This document shows, one piece after another, positions 19,195 to 27,163 of a DNA stretch of 64,000 nucleotides (the first letter of the stretch is position 1; every line of letters starts with the position of its first letter). Origin of the DNA: CAVTWY01 sp963738615 (GTDB taxonomy: Bacteria > Pseudomonadota > Gammaproteobacteria > Burkholderiales > Burkholderiaceae_C); NCBI GenBank assembly GCA_963738615.1, contig CAVTXI010000012.1:1984001-2048000 (forward strand), written 5' to 3'. The translations under genes were made by a program, and so were the position numbers. The notes beneath the pieces were generated by a model. That model saw nothing but the letters and a program-made list of their open reading frames with translations. It had not been told where the DNA came from and did no database searches.

Positions 19195-19863
19195 ATGAAC
19201 CAACCCAAAAGCACCAACCTGATGCCGCTGGCCCAAAAGCCCGGGCCGTGGCAAGTCGAAGTCGCGCGAGCGCTGCGCAGCGCGATGCAAGACGGTTTGC
19301 GCGCGTCGGCACCAAGCTGCGACAGCGGTGCATCGCAGCCAAGCGCGCAGGCAGCCGAGCAACCAGCGCCGCCGACGGCTTGGCGCACGGCTCGGGTCGA
19401 CATCGCCGAGGTGTCGCGGCGCCTCGCGCCGGCAGCGTCGATGGCGCCGCTGTACCTGAGATGCTTGACGCACTACCGCGACGATCTGCGTCCGCAGGAC
19501 ATCGATCAAGACGACGCGGGCGTTGCGCTCGCCTGCATGCTCGCCGCGAGCCTGCAAGCGCTCGAAGCGCACGCGGTCACGCTGTCGCGTTGGTCGCAAC
19601 TCACGACCTGGGTCGTCAGGCACGTGATGCCCACCGTGGATTGGACGCGCGCGACGACAGCCGAACATCAGCAGTTCTTCGCGCGCATGGCGCTGCTGGC
19701 CGTGGCGCTGGGCGAGTGGTCGCTCGAGGCGTCGAAGCGCGGCTCGACCGCGCAGGACACGGCGCGACTGATGGCGCGCCAGCATCTCGACTTCGAGTTG
19801 GGGCTCGACGCTGAACTGCTGCTGAAGTCGATGCGCTGGCTCGATGTGATCCCGACTGCGTGA
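19195..19863 (+). CDS. Unknown helical protein adjacent to sctT
   Basis: Not recognised. The 222-residue protein has a disordered Pro/Gln/Ala-rich region to about residue 62. A helical domain follows (VSRRLAPAASMAPLYLRC, DAGVALACMLAASLQALEA, QFFARMALLAVALGEWSLEA, then HLDFELGLDAELLLKSMRW). No signal peptide or membrane span is visible. It follows the RTX gene after a terminator and converges on sctT. A T3SS accessory or chaperone-like role is possible but unsupported. Confidence 0.6.
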   Translation: MNQPKSTNLMPLAQKPGPWQVEVARALRSAMQDGLRASAPSCDSGASQPSAQAAEQPAPPTAWRTARVDIAEVSRRLAPAASMAPLYLRCLTHYRDDLRPQDIDQDDAGVALACMLAASLQALEAHAVTLSRWSQLTTWVVRHVMPTVDWTRATTAEHQQFFARMALLAVALGEWSLEASKRGSTAQDTARLMARQHLDFELGLDAELLLKSMRWLDVIPTA

Positions 19864-19905
19864 CCCCAGCTGCGTCATGCCACCTGCGGTGATGCCAACC
19901 GTTGT

Positions 19906-20737
19906 TCACGGCGCCAGGACGCGCTTCAGCGTCTGGATCACGAGCGGTTGACGTGCAACCAAGTCTTCGAAAAGCGCGTTCGACAGGATTGCGACCTGGG
20001 CCCACAGGATCCACACCGTCGCGATCGTCTTGATCGACATCGACAGGCTGAACACGTTCGAGCTGCTGCGCGAAACGGTTCACCAGCCCGAGCACGCCTT
20101 CGATCAGGTGCAGCAGCACCAGCGCTGGCGCCGCGATCAGCAGCGTGAGCAGCATCACGCGGCCGAACTCGGCCTCGAGCCAGCCGGCACGTGAAAGCTC
20201 GAGCGCCGGCATCGGGGCATCGAGCGGCCAGACGGCGTAGCTCTCGATCAGCGTGGCGACCATCAGCATGAAGCCGCCGCCCGCCATGAACACCCACGAT
20301 GCCAAGCGCGCGAGGAACGCACCGGTCAGCGACGTCTGGTGGCCCGACAACGGGTCTTGCAACTGCGCCATCGACGAGCCAACTTTGGTGTCGATGATCT
20401 GCCCCGCAGCCTCGAAGGCCCACATCATGCCGGCGAACATCAGGCCGATCACGCCGCCGACGAAGGCTTCCTTGGCGAACAGCACCGTCCACTGCATGCC
20501 GGTCCATGCAGCGACGTCGGCCGGCGGCGCTTGCAGCAACAGCGACAACAGCGCCATCGACGCGAACAACGCGTTGCGGATCGTCGCCGGGATGATTTCC
20601 GCGGTGATCAGCGGCACCAGCAAGAAGGCCACCGCGACGCGGGTGGTGCTCATGCCCAGCAACAGTGCCAGCGACGACAGCGAATCGATCCCGCGGCCCA
20701 AGCCGCCGAAGACGCCCGGCAGTTGCAACGCATCCAT
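19906..20737 (-). CDS. sctT: T3SS export apparatus protein SctT, one frameshift
   Basis: Inner-membrane export-gate subunit of the SpaR/YscT/HrcT (FliR) family. MDALQLPGVFGGLG, TRVAVAFLLVPLITAEIIP, GVIGLMFAGMMWAFEAAGQ, IIDTKVGSSMAQLQDPLSG and the FGRVMLLTLLIAAPAL helix are diagnostic. The frame breaks after NRFAQQL at about 20058-20061. Dropping one base restores NVFSLSMSIKTIATVWILW and a C-terminus LVIQTLKRVLAP ending at 19906, about 276 residues, which is normal. It is the last gene of the sctU-to-sctT block. Confidence 0.9.
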
Positions 20738-20768
20738 CGCTTGCCTTCAGCGTGTCACGCGCAGCGCG

Positions 20769-21044
20769 TCAGCGCCGCCCCGACGTGGCCAGGTTCGAGA
20801 AGACGTTGTCGGTGAACTGGTACAGCCCCGCACCCGAGCATCGAAGCCGTGACGAAGATCGTGAGCACGACCGCGAAGAACTTCGCCACGTACTGCAGCG
20901 TCTGCTCCTGCAACTGCGTGGCCGCCTGGACGAAGGCGATCACCAGGCCGACGACCGCCGCCAGGATGATCGGCGGCGCCGACAGGTAGCAGCACGATAC
21001 CACAGCGCCTGCTGCGTGATCTGGATGACGTAGCTGTTGTCCAT
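20769..21044 (-). CDS. sctS: T3SS export apparatus protein SctS, frameshifted three times
   Basis: Small two-helix export-gate subunit (FliQ family). ATG at 21044 begins MDNSYVIQITQQALW. After two apparent extra bases near 20998 and 20986 the family sequence resumes with SAPPIILAAVVGLVIAFVQA and TQLQEQTLQYVAKFF. A third extra base in the C-run at 20826-20829 restores YQFTDNVFSNLATSGRR and the stop at 20769. Corrected length is 90 residues, normal for SctS. Three indels in 276 bases within a highly conserved sequence point to sequence error rather than decay. Confidence 0.85.
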
Positions 21045-21054
21045 CGGCGCGCCT

Positions 21055-21706
21055 TCAGAAGTAGGTCAGGACCACGCCATGCGTCAGCTTGACCCAGCCG
21101 TCGACCAGCACGAACAGCAGCAGCTTGAAGGGCAGTCGAAATCGTGGTGGGCGACAACATCATCATGCCCAGCGCCATCAGGATGTTGGCGATCACGAGG
21201 TCGATGACGAGAAAGGGCAGGAAGATCAGGAAGCCGATCTCGAAGGCATGCGCGAGTTCGGTGACGGTGAAGGCCGGCACCACCACCAGGAAATCGCGCT
21301 CGCTGAGCTTGTCGGCTTCTTCGGCCTTCAGCGCGCGCTTCGCGGTCTTCAGGAAGAAGGCGCGCTCGAGGTCGCGGCTGTGCTTGAAGAGGAAGTCGCG
21401 CAGCGGCTCCTTCGCCGCATCGGCTGCCTTGAAGATGCTTTGCGTGTCGTTGAAACGCGCGCCGGTGCCCATCTTTTCCTGCATCGCCAGGCCCACCGGG
21501 AACATCACGTAGACCGTCAGCACCAGCGCCAGGCCGTTGAGCACCACGTTCGGCGGCACCTGTTGCAGGCCCAGCGCGTTGCGAAGCAGGCTCAGCACAA
21601 CCACGATCTTGGTGAACGACGTCACCATCACCGCAACGAACGGCGCCAGCGCCAGAAGGATCACCGTCAGCAGGGCCGACGCGGGCGAGAACGTCGAGAG
21701 ATCCAT
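21055..21706 (-). CDS. sctR: T3SS export apparatus protein SctR, one frameshift
   Basis: Export-gate subunit of the FliP family. It has MVTSFTKIVVVLSLLRNALG, QQVPPNVVLNGLALVLT, VPAFTVTELAHAFEIGFLI and LPFLVIDLVIANILMALGMM. After SPTTIS the frame is lost at about 21136. Removing one base gives LPFKLLLFVLVDGWVKLTHG and a stop at 21055, for 216 residues, the normal family end. The start lies three bases after the stop of the SctQ-like gene. Confidence 0.92.
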
Positions 21707-21709
21707 GAA

Positions 21710-22568
21710 CTACTGACCCAACAGCATCGCAACGCCCCGGCCCCACGGCATCAGCCGCCCGGGCATGGTGGGGCGAGGGGCCAACCCGGCGCCGCAACGC
21801 GCCAGTTCCAATTCGGTGAACAGCGCCCGCGGCCACGGCGCCTCGGGTGGCGCCCATCCGCACAGCACCGGCACGGACACGCGCACGGGGTGCAGGCTGC
21901 GGATCTCCCAGCCTGCGGCGATCGATCCGACGCTCGGCGGAATGAACCGGCGTGGCGACGATCGCGACGCCACCTTCGGCTGCAGCAAGGTCGAGCACCA
22001 GGCCGGCGTCATCGGCTTCGCCCGCGCCGCGCAGTGCGCCGCGCCACGGTGCACCCAAGCTGGGAGCGATCAACACAGCGCCACCGGGTTCGAGTCCAGC
22101 TTCGCTTTCGGCGTCGAGCGTCAAACGATCGAGCACGCACGCGGCCCACGCCTCGTCCCATCGCAGAGCAGCTTGCAAGTCGGGCGGGGGCGCACCCAGT
22201 CGACGCAACGCGGCCCACGGTGCGCCGAAAGTGATCCCGGTCGCATCGCCAAGCCACCGCGCGCGCGCCGCGCGCCCGTGGTCGCCGACGTCGCTTTGTC
22301 TTTCAGCGATGGCGGGCCACGTCCACGCCAGCGTGCTCAGGCCGGCATGGACGCACCACGTGTCCAACGCCAGCAGCAGATCCTCGGCCCGCAGCAACGC
22401 CTGTGCTGCAACCGCGGCGCTGTGCGAAGCGCCGTGCGCATCATCGAGCGCGAGTCGCAGCCGCCAGGTTCCCAGTTCGGTCTGCGCCTCGTAGCGGACA
22501 CACGATCGCTGCGCTTGCAGCGGCACGGGAGCGTCCGGTTGCGTCTGTAGATTCACCCTGGCGTTCAT
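21710..22568 (-). CDS. SctQ-like (C-ring/sorting platform) protein, one frameshift
   Basis: Tentative. About 285 residues directly upstream of sctR, the usual place of sctQ. The region ESEAGLEPGGAVLIAPSLG, then WRGALRGAGEADDAGLVLDL, resembles the first SPOA domain of SctQ. After VAIVAT the frame shifts near 21950; dropping one base gives RFIPPSVGSIAAGW, HPVRVSVPVLCGW and a C-terminus MPWGRGVAMLLGQ. The final GELVEVDGRLGV-type signature of the second SPOA domain is not evident, so the protein is divergent or short. The gene in the canonical position after sctP (38172-39503) shows no SPOA signature either. Confidence 0.5.
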
Positions 22569-22584
22569 CAGTGCAACTCCCGGC

Positions 22585-23298
22585 TCATACGCGGCGGTTC
22601 ACCATCAGGCGCGTCAACTCCGCGACCGAGCGCACCTTCATCTTTGCCAGGCCGCGGGCGCGGTAGAGCTCGACGGTTTTCACCGACAGGCCAATGCGGT
22701 CGGCGATGACCTTGTTGTAGGTGCCGTGCGAAACCATCGTCAGCACTTCGAGTTCACGCGGCGTCAGGGATCGCTCGCGCCCCAGGAATTCGATGTGGGC
22801 TTCGTCGCCGGCTTCGTCTCCCGGGTGCAAGTCGTCGGCTCCGGCGGACGAATCGCGCGCCGACGCAAACAGTGTGTTCGGCGAATACGTGTGCTGCGAC
22901 TGTGCGTCCGACGACGCTCGCGGCCCGCTGGCGAATGCGCGTTCCATCGCGGCGGTCAGCGCATCGTCGTCGAAGGGCTTCTCGAGAAACGTCACGGCCC
23001 CTTTCTGCATCGCCTGCACCGCCAGCGGCACGTCGGCGTGCCCACTCATGTAGACGATCGGGATGTCGACGCTGCGCCGCGCCAACGCATCGTGCAGGTC
23101 CAGGCCCGACATCTGCGGCATGCGCACGTCCAGCAGCAGGCAGGCGTGTTCGTGCGTCGGGCGCGAGGCCAGCGCGTCCAGCGCCTCGAGCGGGTCGCCC
23201 CACGCCTTCACCTGGTAGTCGGCACCGCGCAGCCAGAAGCAGGCCGATTCACGGAACTCGTCGTTGTCGTCGACGATGTAGACCACACGCTCGCTCAC
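22585..23298 (-). CDS. LuxR/FixJ-type response regulator in the T3SS cluster
   Basis: A 237-residue two-component response regulator. The receiver domain has the acidic pair VDDNDEF, phospho-acceptor Asp57 in CLLLDVRMPQMSG, the Ser in YMSGHADVPLAVQAM and Lys in FLEKPFDDD. A disordered linker leads to a LuxR-type helix-turn-helix (LTPRELEVLTMVSHG, then KVIADRIGLSVKTVELYRA). It starts at GTG 23298, 50 bases inside the kinase gene, which suggests coupling. The layout resembles FixJ/TtrR regulators. It probably drives T3SS expression together with the kinase; this rests on context only. Confidence 0.88.
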   Translation of the reverse strand: MSERVVYIVDDNDEFRESACFWLRGADYQVKAWGDPLEALDALASRPTHEHACLLLDVRMPQMSGLDLHDALARRSVDIPIVYMSGHADVPLAVQAMQKGAVTFLEKPFDDDALTAAMERAFASGPRASSDAQSQHTYSPNTLFASARDSSAGADDLHPGDEAGDEAHIEFLGRERSLTPRELEVLTMVSHGTYNKVIADRIGLSVKTVELYRARGLAKMKVRSVAELTRLMVNRRV

Positions 23299-24403
23299 GA
23301 TTGACGCTCCTCGGTTCGGCCGCCAGCGGCAACCTGAAATGGAAGGTGCAGCCGCCCGTGTCGTTGCGGCTGAACCAGAGGCGTCCCTGGTGCAGTTCGA
23401 CGAACGAGCGGCAGATCGACAGCCCGATGCCCAGCCCGGTGGGCTTGGTCGACGTGAAGGGCACGAACAGACGCTGCTCGGCCTGCGGCGACATGCCCGC
23501 GCCGTTGTCGGCGATGCCGACGATCGCCTCCCCGCCTTCCTGACGAAGCGAGAGCACGACGCGCGGCGATGCGGGCGGGTTCTCGCGCAGCGCGTCGAGC
23601 GCATTGCGCATCAGGTTCGCCACCACCTGCTGAAGCATCGTCGCGTCGCCGCGAACCTGGATGGGGCCCGTCGGGATGTCGAGCCTCAGGGCGACGCCGG
23701 TGCGCTGCCAGTCCCAATCGAGCAGCGACGCGCTGCCATGCAGAAGCGGCACCAGGTCGAGCGCTTCCAGCTTCGGCGCGCGCGCATGGGTGAATTCGCG
23801 AATGCGCTGGATCACGCGTGCGGCAAACATCACCTGATCGATCGCGCGGTCGATCGCTTGAAGCTCTTCTGGCGCCCCGTCGTCGCCCTTCGCGCGCCGC
23901 GCCAGGCGCAGACGCAGCCCGCGCAGCAGGTTGGCGACCGCGCCGATGGGCTGGTTCAGCTCGTGCGCCAGCACGCTGCCAACTTCGCCGACCGACACCG
24001 CGCGCGACGTGAACAGCAGGCTCTCGCGATCATGCAACTGCCGTCGCAGCGCCTCGCGCTGTTCGCGCCGATGTTGTCCGTCGTCGCGCAGCCTCAGCAG
24101 CAGCCACTGCGCATCGATCGCGACGGCCTCGACCTCGAGATCCCCGGCCGCGCCGCAGCGCCAGCGGCTGGGTGCATCACGCGACGTCTGCATCTGCCCA
24201 AGACCTTCGGCCAGACCGGGCAGCGCGGCACCCCAGTCCGACAGCGGCGCCGGGCAGGCTAGGCCGACGCCCACGGCTTCGAGCAGCCGCGACAGCAACG
24301 TCGTGACCGCGATGACCGTTTGCCGGTCCACATCGACCCAGGCAGCGGCGTCGCCCAGCGCTTCGAAGGCCGCCAGCGCAGCCATCGGCGGCTTCGCGTC
24401 CAT
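23249..24403 (-). CDS. Soluble sensor histidine kinase in the T3SS cluster
   Basis: A 384-residue kinase without a membrane segment. Residues 1-125 are an unrecognised sensor region with a coiled lead-in (RREQREALRRQL). The H-box is VLAHELNQPIGAVANLL with His147, the N-box is QQVVANLMRNALDAL, and G-boxes are IADNGAGM and GLGIGLSI. This arrangement is typical of FixL/NtrB-like HisKA kinases. It lies between the FliO-like gene and its response regulator and overlaps the latter by 50 bases, so the two form a pair. A cytosolic signal, possibly from the secretion apparatus, would be sensed; this is inference. Confidence 0.88.
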   Translation of the reverse strand: MDAKPPMAALAAFEALGDAAAWVDVDRQTVIAVTTLLSRLLEAVGVGLACPAPLSDWGAALPGLAEGLGQMQTSRDAPSRWRCGAAGDLEVEAVAIDAQWLLLRLRDDGQHRREQREALRRQLHDRESLLFTSRAVSVGEVGSVLAHELNQPIGAVANLLRGLRLRLARRAKGDDGAPEELQAIDRAIDQVMFAARVIQRIREFTHARAPKLEALDLVPLLHGSASLLDWDWQRTGVALRLDIPTGPIQVRGDATMLQQVVANLMRNALDALRENPPASPRVVLSLRQEGGEAIVGIADNGAGMSPQAEQRLFVPFTSTKPTGLGIGLSICRSFVELHQGRLWFSRNDTGGCTFHFRLPLAAEPRSVNRERACGLHRRRQRRVP

Positions 24404-24496
24404 GACGTGTTTGCGTGCACTTCGCGTCCTTCGCGTTCGGACCGGGCTTCACGAGGCGCGGCGCGGCAGCAGGCTTGCCAGCAGAGGCGGTGCGCA

Positions 24497-24811
24497 TCAC
24501 GGTGTCGACTCCGCCGTCTGATTCGACTGCGCGGCCCCAGGCTGCGCTTCGGGCCACGACTGGAGCACGCTGATGCCGCCGGCCGTCACACCCAACATCC
24601 AGCGCGCGCCGCGGTAGTCAATCAGCACCACGCGTTCTTTCGGCCCCAGCGGCAGCGCGCGCACGAAGCTCAGCGAGTCGTCCTGACCGCCCGAGCGCCC
24701 CTTTCGCTCGAGCAAGGGCCTTCGCAGCACGCGCAACAACGCGTACGCCAACGCCAGGACGACGATCAGGGCCAGCACCGTGCTGGCGAGGCTCAGAAGC
24801 AGCGATTCCAT
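24497..24811 (-). CDS. FliO/MopB-like small membrane protein between sctU and the kinase
   Basis: A 104-residue protein with an N-terminal membrane helix (LASTVLALIVVLALAYALL) and basic residues behind it (RVLRRPLLERKG). A small beta domain follows (FVRALPLGPKERVVLIDYRG, then RWMLGVTAGGISVLQSW). This is the FliO layout; FliO helps assemble the FliP/FliR export gate in flagella. Non-flagellar T3SS usually lack it, so its position 12 bases downstream of sctU is unusual. Confidence 0.72.
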   Translation of the reverse strand: MESLLLSLASTVLALIVVLALAYALLRVLRRPLLERKGRSGGQDDSLSFVRALPLGPKERVVLIDYRGARWMLGVTAGGISVLQSWPEAQPGAAQSNQTAESTP

Positions 24812-24823
24812 GTCGATGGCAGG

Positions 24824-26053
24824 TCAGTCGTAAGAGGCCGCAGCGCGCTGCAGATCGTGGATGTCGGGATATCGCGTCAGGTCTTCGCCCGGCGCCGACG
24901 CCTTGCGCGCGGGGCGCTCGCGCGGGGGCGCTTCGCCGCGCGCGGCGGCGTTTGCCATCGCTTCTTCGTAGGCCCACTGCTCACGTGTCTCGCGAGCCCA
25001 CAGCACAACCTCGGCGATCACATCGAAGAGGTCCGGCGGAATGATTTCGCCTTCTTCGGCGCGGGCCAGCATGTCGCGCGCCAACGGCACGTTGCGCACG
25101 ATGGGCACGCCCGCCTCTTCGGCCGCCTCGCGCATCGCACGCGCCACGTGGTCCTCGCCCTTGGCACTGACGGTCGGCACCGGGCAGCTCTCCTTGTCGT
25201 ACTGAATGGCGATGGCCACGTGCGTCGGGTTCACCACCAGCGCACTGGCGGTGCGCGCGGCACTTTGGGCATTGCGCTGCGACCACTCGGCGTGCGCCTG
25301 TCGGCGCTGCTGTTTGACGTAGGGGTCGCCTTCGCTCTCTTTCATCTCTTGCTTGATGTCGCGCCGGCTCATGCGCAACTTGTGCTGGTAGCGGTAGCGC
25401 TGCCACGCAACGTCGATCGCCGCGATCATCGCGAAGACCGCCACCGTCCACATCACGGTGCGGAAGGTGGCCAGCCACGCGATCTCACCGAAACCCAGCA
25501 CCGAGTGGGTGGAGCTGCTGGCCAGGATGCCGATCTGCGGCATCAGCGACGCAATCACCAGCCATCCGATCAGCAACAGCAGCGCCGCCTTCGCCACCGC
25601 CTTCAACAGCTCGACCAGGCTGTCCACCGAAAACATGCGCTTCAGCCCTTCGGCCGGGTTCATGTGCTCGGCCTTCGGCGTGACCTTCTCGAAGCTCAGC
25701 ACCGGGCCGGCCTGGAGGAACTCGATCAGCATGCCGATCGCCGCGGCGGGGATCAGGAACATGGCCACGAGCGACATCAGGATCACGAGCCACTCCCACC
25801 CCAGGCTGGCTGCCAACATCGCGAACTGACCGCGGCCCCAACCCCGGCCGATCACGTCGACGATGTGCGCAATACCACCGGCCAGGCGCTGCGACGCGTA
25901 GCCCAGCCCGATCGAGCCGATGACGAGCCACGCGAGCAGCGTGGCGACGCTCGTGAGCTCTTTGCTCTTCGCGACGTTGCCCTTCTTGCGGGCGTCCTTC
26001 AGGCGCTTGGGCGTCGGCTTTTCGGTCTTGTCGCCGTCGTTGGCTTCAGCCAT
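24824..26053 (-). CDS. sctU: T3SS export switch protein SctU
   Basis: A 409-residue inner-membrane protein of the FlhB/YscU/HrcU family that switches substrate class. The N-terminus GDKTEKPTPKRLKDARKKG is diagnostic. Four hydrophobic segments follow between about residues 36 and 215. The cytoplasmic domain carries the autocleavage motif NPTH at 275-278 within ALVVNPTHVAIAIQYD. It is longer at the C-terminus than most SctU, with about 45 extra basic and acidic residues. It is the first gene of the minus block and diverges from the transglycosylase-sctV operon. Confidence 0.95.
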   Translation of the reverse strand: MAEANDGDKTEKPTPKRLKDARKKGNVAKSKELTSVATLLAWLVIGSIGLGYASQRLAGGIAHIVDVIGRGWGRGQFAMLAASLGWEWLVILMSLVAMFLIPAAAIGMLIEFLQAGPVLSFEKVTPKAEHMNPAEGLKRMFSVDSLVELLKAVAKAALLLLIGWLVIASLMPQIGILASSSTHSVLGFGEIAWLATFRTVMWTVAVFAMIAAIDVAWQRYRYQHKLRMSRRDIKQEMKESEGDPYVKQQRRQAHAEWSQRNAQSAARTASALVVNPTHVAIAIQYDKESCPVPTVSAKGEDHVARAMREAAEEAGVPIVRNVPLARDMLARAEEGEIIPPDLFDVIAEVVLWARETREQWAYEEAMANAAARGEAPPRERPARKASAPGEDLTRYPDIHDLQRAAASYD

Positions 26054-26257
26054 CCGACCAATCCTTTATTGAATGGGCACAAAAGAGCATGCCTCGAGCA
26101 TAAGTTTCATTTCAAACACGTTGATGACCACAAGCAAACCAAGGCAACGGTAGGTAACAAGCCTTGGCGCTGACATCGTCAACTAACAAAACTCAAGCAA
26201 AGTCGGCGTTAGCGAAGCTTCTTCGCATCGCGCTCGCGACATGAAGAAAAATGAACA
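26054..26257. promoter_or_regulatory. Divergent T3SS promoter region
   Basis: A 204-base gap between sctU (minus) and the transglycosylase-sctV operon (plus). It is clearly more A/T-rich than the surroundings, with stretches such as CCTTTATTGAATGGGCACAA and AACAAAACTCAAGCAAAG. Both T3SS operons should start here. The TGGGAACGCTCCCAG motif seen upstream of candidate substrates is not present, so the machinery and substrates may be controlled separately. No promoter box can be assigned with confidence. Confidence 0.45.
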
Positions 26258-27163
26258 ATGAACTCACACGCTCTTGCCGATGATTCGGCATCAGGAACAC
26301 TGCCCTATGCCGGCGATTTGTCTTTCGCACCCACACGCCTGAAGGTCATCTTGCGGTGGACGGCACTGATTGCCGCTCTGGGCGTGATAGCCGGGCCCGC
26401 AGTGGCCGCATGCGAGCGCGAGGTCGATCTGGCCGCACTGGTGATTCACGCTGGGCGCGGGCACGCGGGTTCGGCCACTGACAAATTCGCGCTGGTACGA
26501 GAGCAGTGCGGCGACGTGACGCAAGTCACTACCTCCGCCGCTGCTGCGGGCGCACGCGAAGCCCGACAACTCTCTTTGTACTCAACGCCTGCGCACACCA
26601 CGCCCTCGACTGGTGCGGGTGACTCGACGCCTCGTAGCCATGGGCCCTCGTCAATGGCGTCTGTTCTAGGGGGTGGACAGCGGCGTCAAACCGAATTGGG
26701 TTTGATACCGCCGCATAGGCCATCGAAGGTCGCGCTGCGGGTACAGGCCCTTGCCGACACGGTGACGCGCGCCGCAGCGCGGTATCGGCTGGACCCGCTG
26801 TTACTACATGCAATCGCGTCGGTGGAGTCGAATCACGACACGTCGGCGCGCTCGTCGGCCGGCGCCCTCGGCGTGATGCAGGTGATGCCGCACACCGCGC
26901 GACGTTTCGGCGTGCAACACCCCGAGCGAACGCTTCACGATCCCACGGTGAATATCGATGTCAGTGCGGCGTATCTCAGCGCCCTGCAGGAGAAATTCGA
27001 AAATAACCTGCGACTTATGCTTGCCGCCTATAACGCCGGTGAAGGCGCGGTCCAACGATATGGAAACAGGGTCCCCCCGTACGCCGAAACGCAAAACTAC
27101 GTAAGGCGTGTCCTCGATACCTATACCCATTTGCAGCGCAGGGCCGGGGGTGTGGCGCTGTGA
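26258..27163 (+). CDS. Lytic transglycosylase of the T3SS operon
   Basis: A 301-residue SLT-type peptidoglycan lyase that would open the cell wall for apparatus assembly. A hydrophobic segment (ILRWTALIAALGVIAGPAVA, about residues 31-50) follows a polar start and can act as a signal or anchor. The catalytic domain at about 175-300 has LLHAIASVESNHD with catalytic Glu, SAGALGVMQVMPHTARRFG, HDPTVNIDVSAAYLSAL and LMLAAYNAGEGAVQRYG. It overlaps sctV by four bases (GTGA). T3SS-dedicated transglycosylases are common, but this one is first in the structural operon. Confidence 0.9.
   Translation: MNSHALADDSASGTLPYAGDLSFAPTRLKVILRWTALIAALGVIAGPAVAACEREVDLAALVIHAGRGHAGSATDKFALVREQCGDVTQVTTSAAAAGAREARQLSLYSTPAHTTPSTGAGDSTPRSHGPSSMASVLGGGQRRQTELGLIPPHRPSKVALRVQALADTVTRAAARYRLDPLLLHAIASVESNHDTSARSSAGALGVMQVMPHTARRFGVQHPERTLHDPTVNIDVSAAYLSALQEKFENNLRLMLAAYNAGEGAVQRYGNRVPPYAETQNYVRRVLDTYTHLQRRAGGVAL

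Noticed and set aside
19906..26053. Flagellar export genes (fliP/Q/R, flhB with FliO)
   Set aside because: A secretin, SctD, SctJ lipoprotein, needle-like and rod proteins are encoded in the divergent operon and no flagellar structural genes are seen; this is an injectisome-type T3SS.
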